Below, piece after piece: positions 1-8,913 of a DNA stretch of 64,000 nucleotides (the stretch's first letter is position 1; the number at the start of each line of letters is the position of its first letter). A program made the translations under genes and the position numbers. A model generated the notes under the pieces. The model had not been told where the DNA came from. It worked only from the letters and a program-made list of their open reading frames with translations, and did no database searches. Origin of the DNA: Mycobacterium simiae (GTDB taxonomy: Bacteria; Actinomycetota; Actinomycetes; Mycobacteriales; Mycobacteriaceae); assembly GCF_010727605.1 (NCBI RefSeq), contig NZ_AP022568.1:1736001-1800000 (forward strand). Direction: 5' to 3'.

Positions 1-1841
1 GCCATGATCGGCTCGAGGATCACCGGCTGGGCTTGCTGCGCAGCCTTTTTCAGCACCTGTGAACCTGCGATCTTGAACGCCATTTCCGAGGAGTCAACCT
101 CGTGGTAGGCACCGTCGAGCAAGGTGACCTTCAGGTTCACCAGCGGGTAGCCGGCCAGCACGCCGTACTGCATGGCGTCCTGGGCACCCGCGTCCACCGA
201 CGGGATGTACTCCCTGGGGATGCGCCCACCGGTGACCTTGTTCTCGAACTCGTAGGTTGCACCGTCTTCACCGGTGAACGGCTCGAGGTTGATGATCACC
301 TTCGCGAACTGACCCGAGCCACCCGTCTGCTTCTTGTGGGTGAACTCGACGTTCTGCACGGACCGCTTGATGGTCTCCTTGTACGCCACCTGCGGCTTAC
401 CGACGTTGGCCTCGACCTTGAACTCGCGGCGCATCCGGTCGACCAGGATGTCCAGGTGCAGCTCGCCCATCCCGCCGATGACGGTCTGGCCGGTCTCGGA
501 GTCCAGATGCACCTTGAAGGTCGGGTCTTCCTCGGCGAGCTTCTGGATCGACAGCGACAGCTTCTCCTGGTCGCTCTTCGTCTTGGGCTCGATGGCCACC
601 TCGATGACCGGGTCGGGGAAGGTCATGGACTCCAACACGACCTGGTCGTTCGGGTCGCTCAGGGTGTCGCCGGTGGTGGTGTCCTTCAGGCCGATCACCG
701 CATAGATGTGACCCGCCGAGGCCGTCTCCACCGGGTTCTCCTTGTTGGAGTGCATCTGGAACAGCTTGCCCAGCCGCTCCTTCTTGCCCTTGGTGGCGTT
801 GATCACCTGGCTGCCGGAGTCGACCTTGCCCGAGTAGACGCGAACATAGGTCAGCTTGCCGAAGAACGGATGCGTGGCGACCTTGAAAGCCAACGCCGAG
901 AACGGTTCGTCGGTCGACGGCTTGCGGATGACCTCGACGTCCTCCTTGCCGGGCGCATGGCCGACGGCCGGCGGCACGTCCAGCGGCGAGGGCAGGTAGT
1001 CGATGACCGCGTCCAGCATCGGCTGCACGCCCTTGTTCTTGAACGCGCTGCCGCAGAGCACCGGGTAGGCCTCCGAGCTGATGGTCAGCTTGCGAATGGC
1101 GGCCTTGATCTCGGCGACCGTGAGCTCTTCGCCGCCGAGGTACTTGTCCAGCAACGCCTCGTCGGTCTCGGCGACGGCCTCGAGCAGCTTGGTGCGGTAC
1201 TCCTCGGCCTTCTCCTGCAGCTCCGCGGGAATGTCGACAACGTCGTACTTCTCCCCGAGCTTGGCCTCGGCACTCCAGACCTTCGCTTTCATCTCGACGA
1301 GGTCGACGACGCCTTCGAAGTCACCCTCGGAGCCGACGGGCAGCTGGATCGGGATGACGTTGGCGCCCAACCGGTCTTCCATCGTCTTCACCGAGAAGTA
1401 GAAGTCGGCGCCGATCTTGTCCATCTTGTTGACGAAGCAGATGCGCGGGACGTCGTACTTGTCGGCCTGGCGCCACACCTGCTCGGATTGCGGCTCCACA
1501 CCCTCCTTGCCGTCGAACACGGCAACGGCACCGTCGAGCACGCGCAGGCTGCGCTCCACCTCGACGGTGAAGTCGACGTGCCCGGGCGTGTCGATGATGT
1601 TGATCTGGTTGTCGTTCCAGAAGCAGGTGGTCGCGGCCGAGGTGATCGTGATACCCCGCTCCTGCTCCTGCTCCATCCAGTCCATGGTGGCGGCGCCGTC
1701 GTGCACCTCACCGATCTTGTAGCTGATGCCGGTGTAGTAGAGGATGCGCTCAGTCGTCGTCGTCTTGCCGGCGTCGATATGCGCCATGATGCCGATATTG
1801 CGGACCTTGGTCAGGTCGGTCAGCACGTCCTTCTGTGCCAC
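1..1841 (-). CDS. fusA: Elongation factor G, C-terminus cut by the window edge
   Basis: Ribosomal translocase EF-G, a cytoplasmic GTPase that moves tRNA and mRNA after peptide-bond formation and helps recycle ribosomes. The reading frame starts at a GTG (start VAQKDVLTD) and stays open to base 1, giving about 613 of roughly 700 residues. The GTPase motifs are all visible: G1 [12 protein letters not shown] near residue 20, DTPGHVDF (G3) and NKMD (G4). It is the last visible gene of the str operon rpsL-rpsG-fusA, 85 bases after rpsG. A purine-rich GGGAAG lies upstream of the GTG. Only domain V and the end of domain IV are missing, because of the window edge. Confidence 0.97.
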   Translation of the reverse strand, partial: MAQKDVLTDLTKVRNIGIMAHIDAGKTTTTERILYYTGISYKIGEVHDGAATMDWMEQEQERGITITSAATTCFWNDNQINIIDTPGHVDFTVEVERSLRVLDGAVAVFDGKEGVEPQSEQVWRQADKYDVPRICFVNKMDKIGADFYFSVKTMEDRLGANVIPIQLPVGSEGDFEGVVDLVEMKAKVWSAEAKLGEKYDVVDIPAELQEKAEEYRTKLLEAVAETDEALLDKYLGGEELTVAEIKAAIRKLTISSEAYPVLCGSAFKNKGVQPMLDAVIDYLPSPLDVPPAVGHAPGKEDVEVIRKPSTDEPFSALAFKVATHPFFGKLTYVRVYSGKVDSGSQVINATKGKKERLGKLFQMHSNKENPVETASAGHIYAVIGLKDTTTGDTLSDPNDQVVLESMTFPDPVIEVAIEPKTKSDQEKLSLSIQKLAEEDPTFKVHLDSETGQTVIGGMGELHLDILVDRMRREFKVEANVGKPQVAYKETIKRSVQNVEFTHKKQTGGSGQFAKVIINLEPFTGEDGATYEFENKVTGGRIPREYIPSVDAGAQDAMQYGVLAGYPLVNLKVTLLDGAYHEVDSSEMAFKIAGSQVLKKAAQQAQPVILEPIM

Positions 1842-1926
1842 AGAAGTCTTCCCACTCTTTCGATTGCGTAGTTAGTTCGCTGTCGGTTACGCCCGGCCGC
1901 ACTGCCGGTCGGCGCCGTTTCGGGCC

Positions 1927-2397
1927 CTACCAGCGATAGTGCGCAAAGGCGCGGTTGGCCTCGGCCATCTTGTGGGTGTCTTCCCGCCGCTTGACGGAAG
2001 CCCCGAGGCCATTGCTGGCATCCAGGATCTCGTTCGCCAGCCGCTCGATCATCGTCTTCTCCCGGCGCTGCCGCGAGAAGCTGACCAGCCAACGCAGCGC
2101 CAAGGTGGTGGACCGATCCGGCCGCACCTCGACGGGCACCTGGTAGGTGGCACCACCGACGCGGCGGCTGCGCACCTCCAGGGCTGGTTTGACGTTGTCC
2201 AATGCCCGCTTGAGCGTGATCACCGGATCCGTGCCGGTCTTGTCGCGGGCCTGTTCGAGCGCACCATAAACAATGCGCTCAGCCAGTGATTTCTTCCCCT
2301 GCAGCAGGACTTTGTTTACCAACTGGGTGACCAGCTGCGATCCGTAGACCGGGTCGTTGACCAGCGGACGCTTCGGCGCGGGCCCCTTGCGCGGCAT
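1927..2397 (-). CDS. rpsG: 30S ribosomal protein S7
   Basis: Primary 16S rRNA-binding protein that nucleates the 30S head and contributes to the E site. 156 residues, the normal actinobacterial length, beginning [11 protein letters not shown] and ending AHYRW. The start is fixed by the overlap with rpsL: the rpsL stop TAA and the rpsG ATG share one A (TAATG), which implies translational coupling. A longer upstream reading in this frame runs antisense-free through rpsL and has no S7 character, so it is not used. In bacteria S7 is often the autoregulator of the str operon; no S7 binding site was identified here. Confidence 0.98.
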   Translation of the reverse strand: MPRKGPAPKRPLVNDPVYGSQLVTQLVNKVLLQGKKSLAERIVYGALEQARDKTGTDPVITLKRALDNVKPALEVRSRRVGGATYQVPVEVRPDRSTTLALRWLVSFSRQRREKTMIERLANEILDASNGLGASVKRREDTHKMAEANRAFAHYRW

Positions 2398-2771
2398 TAG
2401 CTCTTCTCCTTCTTGGCGCCGTAACGGCTGCGAGCCTGCTTGCGATTTTTGACACCCTGGGTGTCGAGCGACCCGCGGATGATCTTGTAGCGCACGCCCG
2501 GCAGGTCCTTCACCCGGCCGCCACGCACCAGCACCATGGAGTGCTCCTGCAGGTTGTGCCCCTCGCCGGGGATGTAGGCGGTGACCTCGACCTGGCTCGT
2601 CAGCTTCACACGCGCGACCTTCCGAAGCGCCGAGTTCGGCTTCTTCGGGGTGGTGGTGTACACGCGGGTGCACACGCCACGACGCTGCGGGCTGCCCTTC
2701 AGGGCCGCGGTCTTGACCTTGGCGACCTTGTCGCGGCGACCCTTGCGGACCAGCTGCTGAATGGTTGGCAT
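2397..2771 (-). CDS. rpsL: 30S ribosomal protein S12
   Basis: Decoding-centre protein of the 30S subunit and the target of streptomycin-resistance mutations. 124 residues, starting [13 protein letters not shown]. Lys43 (in [10 protein letters not shown]) and Lys88 (in GGRVKDLPG) are both lysine, the streptomycin-susceptible wild-type state in mycobacteria. It is the first gene of the str operon, with a SigA-type promoter about 200 bases upstream and rpsG coupled downstream by TAATG. Confidence 0.98.
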
Positions 2772-2932
2772 CTACCGGCTTTCTGTGTTCGAGGTCTTCT
2801 TAAGTCTCTGTACTGCAGTTATCCCCCGCCCCGGAGAACCTGACGTACCCCGCGGCCGGGTGTGTCGCACGCGCTGAGCACCGAATAAATCCGATGCGTG
2901 GTGGACATACGAATTAGCCCGGCATTCACTTC

Positions 2933-2952
2933 CTTACGTCAGGCGCCGTAAG
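2933..2952 (-). promoter_or_regulatory. Short hairpin in the early rpsL leader
   Basis: CTTACG (2933-2938) and CGTAAG (2947-2952) form a 6-bp perfect stem with an 8-base loop, about 13 to 32 bases after the predicted start of transcription. It could be an operator, a leader structure or chance. The rest of the 303-base gap between rpsL and the TetR gene shows no gene. Confidence 0.25.
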
Positions 2953-2971
2953 CCGCCAGGCACGAGCTACC

Positions 2972-3001
2972 ACAATACCCGGCGCCGGTCTGGCAGGTCA
3001 A
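2972..3001 (-). promoter_or_regulatory. SigA-type promoter of the str operon (rpsL)
   Basis: Reading the minus strand, TTGACC (3001-2996) is followed by an 18-base spacer and TATTGT (2977-2972), a good match to the mycobacterial housekeeping -35/-10 pattern. Transcription would begin near 2965, leaving a leader of about 190 bases before rpsL. The rpoB promoter in this window has the identical -10 hexamer. The start site is inferred from sequence only. Confidence 0.6.
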
Positions 3002-3074
3002 AGCGAGTCTGGGACCCCGTCAACCGCCGGAACACCCCCCGCCCGCACGGCCGTTATTTCGGCCCCGATTCGCG

Positions 3075-3713
3075 TCAAGACCCAGCCTGCGTACTTCGCC
3101 GGTCCAACCCCGTCGCCAGTCGCAACACCATGTCGGTGAACAGCGCATCGGTGTCGATGTCGTCCATCACACCTGTCATTTCCAGCAGGACGAACCCATG
3201 CAACGCGGACCAGAACTCGAGCGCTGCATAGAAGGCCTCCTCGCCGTCCAGACCGTAGGAGGACAGCACGGCGATCACGGGTGCGGCCGCCGCGCGGGTG
3301 GCCGAGGTGTATTCGGGGTCATCACCGCCCAGCGGCATCCGGGTGAATGCCGAGTACCGCCCGGGATGGTGGTGGGCATAACTGCGGTAAGCGCCGGCCA
3401 TGACCAGCACCGCATCGTCGCGAGAGCGCCCCTCCCCCACCCGGTTGAGCATCGTGATGATGTCGTCGATGACACGGATCCGCACGGCGCGGCGCAGGTC
3501 TTCCAGGCTGTCGACGTGGTTGTAGAGCGACGGCCCCTTGGTGCCCAATTGCGTAGCCAACGCGTTGATGGTCAGCGAGTCCCAGCCTTCCCGGTCCAGA
3601 AACGTCAGCGCGCCGTCGACGATGCCATCGCGGCTCAGCTTGGCCGGCCTGGAGGGAGACCTCGCCGTCCGCGCGCGCCCAGCCACCGACGGTGGTTCCG
3701 GGTGGACTGCCAT
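3075..3713 (-). CDS. TetR-family transcriptional regulator (Rv0681-like)
   Basis: 212-residue DNA-binding repressor. After a basic N-terminal tail (residues 1-25) comes a TetR helix-turn-helix, with the recognition part TQLGTKGPSLYNHVDS at about residues 54-69. The C-terminal ligand domain carries the SALHGFVLLEMTG stretch typical of the WHG type of TetR C-terminal domain. The ATG has an upstream AAGGGCG as ribosome binding site. It is divergent from the DUF3060 gene at 3943, and a perfect inverted repeat lies 34 bases upstream, so autoregulation and control of the divergent genes are plausible. The ligand is unknown. The second TetR in this window (20594) has the same C-terminal type. Confidence 0.88.
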   Translation of the reverse strand: MAVHPEPPSVAGRARTARSPSRPAKLSRDGIVDGALTFLDREGWDSLTINALATQLGTKGPSLYNHVDSLEDLRRAVRIRVIDDIITMLNRVGEGRSRDDAVLVMAGAYRSYAHHHPGRYSAFTRMPLGGDDPEYTSATRAAAAPVIAVLSSYGLDGEEAFYAALEFWSALHGFVLLEMTGVMDDIDTDALFTDMVLRLATGLDRRSTQAGS

Positions 3714-3746
3714 GGCGACGCCCTTCGACGCGGTGATGAGGGAATA

Positions 3747-3767
3747 TCAACTAACGACTCTAGTTGA
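3747..3767. promoter_or_regulatory. Candidate TetR operator (inverted repeat)
   Basis: TCAACTA (3747-3753) and TAGTTGA (3761-3767) are perfect 7-bp arms separated by 7 bases. The site is 34 bases upstream of the TetR ATG in the divergent intergenic region. Size and symmetry suit a TetR dimer. That this repressor binds here is an inference from position. Confidence 0.5.
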
Positions 3768-3885
3768 CGGAGCCGCCAATAGACGTGGGCAGATCAGGAC
3801 CGGTCACGGTTGACCCCCGGGTGGACCCTGGGTGGCCCCGGCCAGAATTATTTGCCATCGCGCAGGCCAATACACGTAGGCTAAT

Positions 3886-3901
3886 CCCGGACTAGTCCGG
3901 G
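3886..3901. promoter_or_regulatory. 16-bp perfect palindrome upstream of the DUF3060 genes
   Basis: CCCGGACTAGTCCGGG is fully self-complementary and ends 41 bases before the ATG at 3943. It could be a regulator site for the two DUF3060 genes or a leader hairpin. No -10/-35 pair was assigned with confidence here. Confidence 0.4.
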
Positions 3902-3942
3902 CTCAGTCCAGCAGATACCGGCAGATGCGAAGGGGGCTCGCG

Positions 3943-4320
3943 ATGCGCTGGAGAACCGCCGCCGGGTCGCTTGCAACCTGTGTCATCGCGATCACAGCCG
4001 CACCCGGGGCGCCGCCGCCGACCGCGCAGGCCAAAAACGGCGATACCCACATCATCGGTGAGGGCAGCGAGCAAACCATCGACTGCAACGACGGGACGCT
4101 GATCGTCAACGGCACCCGCAATTCCGTCAGTGCGTTGGGCAACTGCTGGGCGGTGACGGTCATGGGGTCGGGCAACACGGTCATCGCCGACTCCGTCACC
4201 CACGACATCACGGTGTATGGCTACGACCAGACGGTCTTCTTTCACAATGGATCGCCAATCCTGTGGGACCGCGGTCGCGAACTGGGAATGACCAATCGCC
4301 TGCAGCAGGTGCCCGCCTGA
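3943..4320 (+). CDS. Secreted DUF3060 protein (Rv0680c-like)
   Basis: 125-residue exported protein of unknown function. A signal peptide (MRWRTAAGSLATCVIAITAAPG) is followed by a likely cleavage after AQA. The mature part has the repetitive G-N-x-V/I pattern of DUF3060 (GTRNSVSALGNCW, GSGNTVIADSV), which suggests a small beta-solenoid fold; two cysteines could pair. The ATG at 3943 is preferred over an in-frame ATG at 3925 because AAGGGGG sits 6 bases before it. It pairs with the DUF3060 lipoprotein downstream, 28 bases away, probably in one transcript. Confidence 0.85.
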   Translation: MRWRTAAGSLATCVIAITAAPGAPPPTAQAKNGDTHIIGEGSEQTIDCNDGTLIVNGTRNSVSALGNCWAVTVMGSGNTVIADSVTHDITVYGYDQTVFFHNGSPILWDRGRELGMTNRLQQVPA

Positions 4321-4348
4321 CCTGTAGGTGCCGCAGCGAGGAGGGAAC

Positions 4349-4837
4349 ATGCGCGTCCACATCAGCGACCGTTCGATTAGATTCGCGGCGCTCACCCTGG
4401 CGCCGGCCGTCGCGGCCGCCGCGCTGGCCGGCTGCAGTTCGACCGCCAACCCGCCGGGCGGCACGACGACGAAGAGCACCTCAACCACCACCACGACGAC
4501 GACCGGTGCGGCCGTGACAACAACCGGGCCGAGTGGCGAAAGCACCACCGCCTCAGTCGAAATCGGCAACACCCTGAACTACGGGTCGATGGGCACCACG
4601 GCCACACTCGACTGCGCCGCCGGTAAGTCGCTGAACGTGGCCGGTTCCAACAACACGCTGACGGTCACCGGAACCTGCGCGACGGTGAGCGTCGGCGGCG
4701 CGAACAACAAGATCACCATCGACAAGGTCGACACTCGGATCACGGTGCTGGGCCTGGACAACACCATCACCTACAAGGACGGCGATCCCAAAGTGGACAA
4801 CCTCGGCTCCGGCAACACCATCAGCAAGGGCAGCTGA
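4349..4837 (+). CDS. DUF3060 lipoprotein (Rv0679c-like)
   Basis: 162-residue predicted lipoprotein. The signal peptide ends in a lipobox LAGC with Cys29 as lipidation site. It is followed by a Thr/Ser-rich linker (about residues 40-65), typical of surface-exposed mycobacterial lipoproteins, then a DUF3060 domain with GSNNTLTVTG, GANNKITID and GLDNTITYKDG repeats like the gene upstream. GAGGAGGGAA immediately before ATG 4349 decides this start over a GTG at 4328. In M. tuberculosis the neighbour on the far side is the mmpR5-mmpS5-mmpL5 locus; here echA5 follows directly, convergent, 4 bases after the stop. Confidence 0.87.
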   Translation: MRVHISDRSIRFAALTLAPAVAAAALAGCSSTANPPGGTTTKSTSTTTTTTTGAAVTTTGPSGESTTASVEIGNTLNYGSMGTTATLDCAAGKSLNVAGSNNTLTVTGTCATVSVGGANNKITIDKVDTRITVLGLDNTITYKDGDPKVDNLGSGNTISKGS

Positions 4838-4841
4838 CCGG

Positions 4842-5609
4842 CTACGTCGCCGATGCTCCGTGCCGACCGGCGCCGGCGGCGAAGCGGCCCGCTCCCTCGT
4901 TGGCTTCCGCGGCAACCTTGGCGATGCTGGCGAACTCTTGATCGAGCGCCGCGGACTCGGGCAGCCCCCACTGATGCAGCGCCGACAGCCGATCGGCCCG
5001 CAAACACTGCTGCGGGAGGGCTGCCAGCTCGGCCGCCAGCTGTTCGGCCGCTTGTCGCGCTTGACCTTTCGGAACCACCCGATTGGCCAACCCCATCGCC
5101 AAGGCTTCGTCGGCCTTGACCGCCCGGCCGGTGAGGATCAGGTCCAACGCCCGGCTCTGGCCGATCAGCCGCGGCAGCCGCACGGTGCCGCCGTCGATCA
5201 GCGGCACCCCCCAGCGCCGGCAGAACACGCCGAAGACGGCGTCTTCCTCGGCCACCCGGAGGTCGCACCAGATGGCCAACTCCAGACCGCCCGCGACGGC
5301 ATAGCCGCTCACCGCGGCGATCACCGGCTTGGACAACACCATCCGCGACGGGCCCATCGGGCCCGGGCCCGTCCGGTGCACCTCATTGGCCTGCGGCGTG
5401 CCGAATGCCTTCAAATCGGCTCCCGCACAGAAGGTTCCGCCCTCGCCCCACAACACCGCCACCGAGGCGGAATCGTCGCGGTCGAAATCGGCTAAGGCCG
5501 TGTACAGCGCGATCGCCGTCGGGCCGTTCACCGCGTTGCGCGCCTCGGGCCGGCTCAGAATCACCGTCGTCACCGGGCCGTCGCGCTCTACCCGCACCGC
5601 ATCACTCAT
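4842..5609 (-). CDS. echA5: Enoyl-CoA hydratase/isomerase family protein
   Basis: 255-residue crotonase-fold protein, probably acting on acyl-CoA in fatty acid degradation. The oxyanion-hole regions are visible as GTFCAGADLKAF (about residues 60-71) and the loop SGYAVAGGLELAIWCDLR (about 101-118), with a Glu in GGLELA at a usual catalytic position. The start overlaps the stop of the upstream PaaX-like gene by ATGA and has GGAGG just before it, so a longer upstream reading is rejected. It is the last gene of the fadE8-echA4-regulator-echA5 run. Position and sequence match Rv0675. Confidence 0.9.
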   Translation of the reverse strand: MSDAVRVERDGPVTTVILSRPEARNAVNGPTAIALYTALADFDRDDSASVAVLWGEGGTFCAGADLKAFGTPQANEVHRTGPGPMGPSRMVLSKPVIAAVSGYAVAGGLELAIWCDLRVAEEDAVFGVFCRRWGVPLIDGGTVRLPRLIGQSRALDLILTGRAVKADEALAMGLANRVVPKGQARQAAEQLAAELAALPQQCLRADRLSALHQWGLPESAALDQEFASIAKVAAEANEGAGRFAAGAGRHGASAT

Positions 5610-6328
5610 GTCGCCTCCAGGAGTTGAGTTGTATCGCGTCGCGCGAGCAGCTTGGTCGCGAAGTCGTGGTAGACGGCGCGCAGCGGCGCACCCGGCCAGT
5701 CGTCGGGCAGCAGTTCGGTCGGCAGCATCGGGTCGGTGAGCAGGTGACGCACAATCGCGGCGGCCACCACGAAACGCCCCGGAATGTCGGTGGCGTCGGC
5801 CATCTCGCCCAGCAGGCGGCGCCCCTCGGCTGCCCAGCCGGGCAAGTCCCACAGCTGGGCGGCCAGCTGCTCGGGTGCGTCGTCGCGTGCGGTGAGCACC
5901 CGGACCCGGTCGGCGACATCGGGTTCGAGGTCGAGGTCGAGGTTGTCCGGCCGCATCCACACACCCTCGCGTAATTCTCCGAAACGCTTGCGGTACATGC
6001 TGTTTCGCTGCGTGGCACGGGTTCGAGCGTCGGTGCCCACGCTGGTGACGATCACGACATGCCAGTCGCCGCGCCAGGGACGGGTCCGGGGCCGCATCGC
6101 CTCGTCCTGGCGGCGCTGGCGCGCCAGCAGCCGATCCGAGAGGCGGTAGCCGTCGGCCGAGCGGATCAGATCCCCGGCGCCGACCATGCGGGTCAGCGCA
6201 ACCCGCAGGGTGGTCTCCTTGATGCCGAAATCGGCGGTCAGCCTGATCAGGTCACTCGCGGTCGCCCACGCCGGATGAGCGCCTAGCAGGACACTGAGCA
6301 CCACCGAGCGGGCCGTCATGTTGGCCAT
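5606..6328 (-). CDS. PaaX-family transcriptional regulator (Rv0674-like)
   Basis: 240-residue protein with the PaaX layout. A winged-helix N-terminus (about residues 5-70) contains ADFGIKETTLRVALTRMVGAG, the pattern of PaaX-type regulators, and a C-terminal half carries the MRPDNLDLDLEP region. PaaX proteins repress phenylacetyl-CoA or related acyl-CoA catabolism genes. It is embedded between echA4 (2-base gap) and echA5 (ATGA overlap), so it probably senses an acyl-CoA handled by this cluster and controls fadE8-echA4-echA5. Ligand and targets are inferred from context only. Confidence 0.82.
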   Translation of the reverse strand: MANMTARSVVLSVLLGAHPAWATASDLIRLTADFGIKETTLRVALTRMVGAGDLIRSADGYRLSDRLLARQRRQDEAMRPRTRPWRGDWHVVIVTSVGTDARTRATQRNSMYRKRFGELREGVWMRPDNLDLDLEPDVADRVRVLTARDDAPEQLAAQLWDLPGWAAEGRRLLGEMADATDIPGRFVVAAAIVRHLLTDPMLPTELLPDDWPGAPLRAVYHDFATKLLARRDTTQLLEAT

Positions 6329-6330
6329 GC

Positions 6331-7269
6331 CTACACCCCGGAGGTACGTCGGCCGTGATCGCCGAACGGCTCGTCGCGGTGGCGCACCGCTTCACGGAAG
6401 CCGTGTTCGACCGAGTCCGCGACGAAGTCGTGCCCCTCCGGGGTGTGGCGGGCGATGCCGTCGAACACCGTGCTGACCATCCGGCTGGTCGCCACACCCT
6501 GTTGCAGCAGAGCGGAATTCAGCGCGAGTTTCACCATGATCAGCTGGTTGACCGGCACCGCCGCAATCCGCTCCACCAGCCGTTCGGTGCGCTCGTCGAG
6601 ATCTTTGGCATCTGGCGCCTCGACGGCTAGGCCCCATTCGGCGGCCTGCGCGCCGGTGATGGAATCACCCGTGAACAGCAGGCGTTTGGCGCGTTGGTCG
6701 CCCAGCCGATGCGCCCACAGGCCCGCGGCCGGGACGCCCCATACCCGAGTGGGCGGGTAACCGATCTTGGCGTCCGCGGCGGCTATCACCTGGTCGGCAT
6801 GCAGTGCGATGTCGGTGCCCCCGGCCACGCAGTACCCGTGGATCTTGACCACGGTCGGCTTGTCGGCGTGCATCAGGCTGGAGAACCCGCGCACGAATCG
6901 GCTCATCATCTGATAGTCGATCATTGGGTCCCACGGCTGGTTTGGCAGATGATTGATCGCCTGGGTCTTGCCGTCGAGCACGCTGCCCGCGTAGGCGCCG
7001 GTCCCGCCGGCCGAGCCGGTGCCGTCGGCGTAGGCGGACAGGTCGAATCCCGCGCAAAACCCTTCGCCGCGACCGGACACGAGGATGACGTGCACATCGG
7101 GATCGAGGTCGGCCCGCTCGACCAGTGCGGAGAGCTCGAGCGGAGTGTCCGCGACGATCGCGTTACCCTTCTCCGGCCGGTTGAAGGTGATCCGCGCAAC
7201 CCGACTGGTGACCTCGTAGGTCATCGTCTTGAGGTTGTCGAAGTCGACCGGCCTGATCGCGTGGGTCAC
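6331..7269 (-). CDS. echA4: Enoyl-CoA hydratase/isomerase family protein
   Basis: 312-residue crotonase-family protein, longer than echA5. N-terminal ITFNRPEKGNAIV, the first oxyanion-hole segment GEGFCAGFDLSAY, and the second loop HGYCVAGGTDIALHADQV are visible. The usual Glu after GG is replaced by Thr-Asp (GGTDIAL), so the exact reaction (hydratase, isomerase or other) is uncertain. It lies 8 bases downstream of fadE8 and 2 bases upstream of the PaaX-like regulator. Corresponds to Rv0673 by sequence and order. Confidence 0.9.
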   Translation of the reverse strand: MTHAIRPVDFDNLKTMTYEVTSRVARITFNRPEKGNAIVADTPLELSALVERADLDPDVHVILVSGRGEGFCAGFDLSAYADGTGSAGGTGAYAGSVLDGKTQAINHLPNQPWDPMIDYQMMSRFVRGFSSLMHADKPTVVKIHGYCVAGGTDIALHADQVIAAADAKIGYPPTRVWGVPAAGLWAHRLGDQRAKRLLFTGDSITGAQAAEWGLAVEAPDAKDLDERTERLVERIAAVPVNQLIMVKLALNSALLQQGVATSRMVSTVFDGIARHTPEGHDFVADSVEHGFREAVRHRDEPFGDHGRRTSGV

Positions 7270-7277
7270 GTGACGGC

Positions 7278-8906
7278 TCAGCCCTTGACCAGAGAACGCT
7301 CCAGGATGGGCGCCAGATCCAGTCCGGTCGGCATGGTGCCGAACGCACCACCCCAGTGACCGCCCAGCCTGGTGGCCAGGAACGCCTCGGCGACCGCGGG
7401 GTGGCCATGACGGACCAGCAGCGAACCCTGCAACGCTAGGCAGATGTCTTCGGCGACCTTGCGCGCCCGGTATTGGATGGTGTCCAGGTCGCTCAGGTCT
7501 GCGCGCAGCTGGTCGACGTGGCGGCGCAACCGCGGGTCCTGACCGGTGCTCTCATCGAGTTCGGCAAACAGCACCTCGACGCATTCCGGACGAGTTGCCA
7601 TGGCACGCAAGGTGTCCAGCGCGCTGACATTGCCGGAGCCTTCCCAGATGCCCATCAGCGGGGCCTCGCGGAACAGCCGTGGCATACCGGAATCCTCGAC
7701 ATAGCCGTTGCCGCCCAAGCATTCCAGCGCTTCGGCGGCGTGCGGCGTGGCGCGCTTGCACACCCAGTACTTGCTGGCCGCCAGGCCGATGCGGCGCAGC
7801 AGCGTTTCCCTTTGGTCGCCGCGCAACGCCTTGTCGGTGGCGCCGGCCATCCGCATCGCGACGATCGTCGCCGCCTCGGCCTCAACGGCCAGGTCCGCCA
7901 GCACGTTGCGCATCAGCGGCTGGTCAATCAGGTAGGCGCCGAAGGCCTTTCGGTGCTGGGCGTGATGGATCGCTCGGGTCAGGCCGGTGCGCATGCTGGT
8001 GGCGCTGCCCAGGGTGCAGTCCAGCCGGGTCAGGTTGACCATCTCGATGATGGTCGGCACGCCGCGACCCTCCTCGCCCACCAGCCAGGCGGTGGCGCCG
8101 TCGTATTCCACCTCGCTCGACGCGTTGGCGTGGTTGCCCAGCTTGTCCTTGAGGCGCTGCAGGAACATCCTGTTGCGGCTGCCGTCGGGCAGGATCCGCG
8201 GCAGCATGAAGCACGACAGTCCGCCCGGGGCCTGCGCGAGAACCAAGAAAATGTCGCACATCGGCGCCGAGGTGAACCATTTGTGACCAGTCAAGCTGTA
8301 GCTGCCATCGGAATTGGGCGTCGCCTGGGTGGTGCCGGCGCGCACGTCGGACCCGCCCTGCTTTTCGGTCATCGACATGCCCGCGGTGATGCCGACTTTC
8401 GTGGTGGCCAGCTTGAGCTCCGGGTCGTACTCGCGGCCGGTGAGCAGCGGCTCGTACACAGTCGCCAGGTCGGGGTTGTAGCGCAGCGCCGGCACCACGG
8501 CGTAGGTCATGGAAATGGGGCAGGTGTGGCCCGGCTCGATGTTCCACACCGACATCTTGGCGGCGCGCACGACATGCGCACCGGGCCGGTCGTCGGCCCA
8601 GGGTGCGGCGTGCAGCCCGTGGGCGATGGCCGCGCGCATCAGTTCGTGGTAAGCCGGGTCGTACTCCACCTCGTCGACGCGGTACCCGTACTTGTCGTGG
8701 GTGTGCAGCACGGGCCGATGGCGGTCGGCCAGCTCGCCCCACCGCTGTGCCTCGCGGGTTCCCGCCAGCGCCCCAACTTGATTGACCTCGTCGAGTCCCC
8801 ACTGCCCGCCCTCGCGGATCAGCGCCTCGGTGAGCACGGCGGCGGATGCGGGGTTGTAGTTCTCCAGCGGCGGGACCTGGTTGGTGACGACATGCGTATC
8901 TGACAT
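7278..8906 (-). CDS. fadE8: Acyl-CoA dehydrogenase, AidB-like
   Basis: 542-residue FAD-dependent acyl-CoA dehydrogenase of the long AidB-like subgroup, expected to introduce the alpha-beta double bond of an acyl-CoA. Recognisable segments are GMSMTEKQGGSDVRAGTT and the KWFTSAPMCDIFLVLAQ core of the FAD/acyl site, and ALECLGGNGYVEDSGMPRL near the C-terminus. The start at MSDTHVV is favoured: a TAATAT -10 box ends 7 bases upstream, which fits a leaderless mRNA, and the length equals the known Rv0672 protein. An ATG 9 bases further upstream (MSGMSD) is the alternative. First gene of a four-gene fatty acid cluster. Confidence 0.93.
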   Translation of the reverse strand: MSDTHVVTNQVPPLENYNPASAAVLTEALIREGGQWGLDEVNQVGALAGTREAQRWGELADRHRPVLHTHDKYGYRVDEVEYDPAYHELMRAAIAHGLHAAPWADDRPGAHVVRAAKMSVWNIEPGHTCPISMTYAVVPALRYNPDLATVYEPLLTGREYDPELKLATTKVGITAGMSMTEKQGGSDVRAGTTQATPNSDGSYSLTGHKWFTSAPMCDIFLVLAQAPGGLSCFMLPRILPDGSRNRMFLQRLKDKLGNHANASSEVEYDGATAWLVGEEGRGVPTIIEMVNLTRLDCTLGSATSMRTGLTRAIHHAQHRKAFGAYLIDQPLMRNVLADLAVEAEAATIVAMRMAGATDKALRGDQRETLLRRIGLAASKYWVCKRATPHAAEALECLGGNGYVEDSGMPRLFREAPLMGIWEGSGNVSALDTLRAMATRPECVEVLFAELDESTGQDPRLRRHVDQLRADLSDLDTIQYRARKVAEDICLALQGSLLVRHGHPAVAEAFLATRLGGHWGGAFGTMPTGLDLAPILERSLVKG

Positions 8907-8913
8907 GCCACTC

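Noticed and set aside
102..1871. Long plus-strand reading frame of 589 codons across the start of the window
   Set aside because: It is antisense to fusA, whose minus-strand frame carries all EF-G motifs. High GC makes such shadow frames common.
4842..5960. EchA5 with a 117-residue N-terminal extension
   Set aside because: The extension overlaps the PaaX-like gene out of frame and is Arg/Pro-rich; the internal ATG has GGAGG and the crotonase fold starts there.
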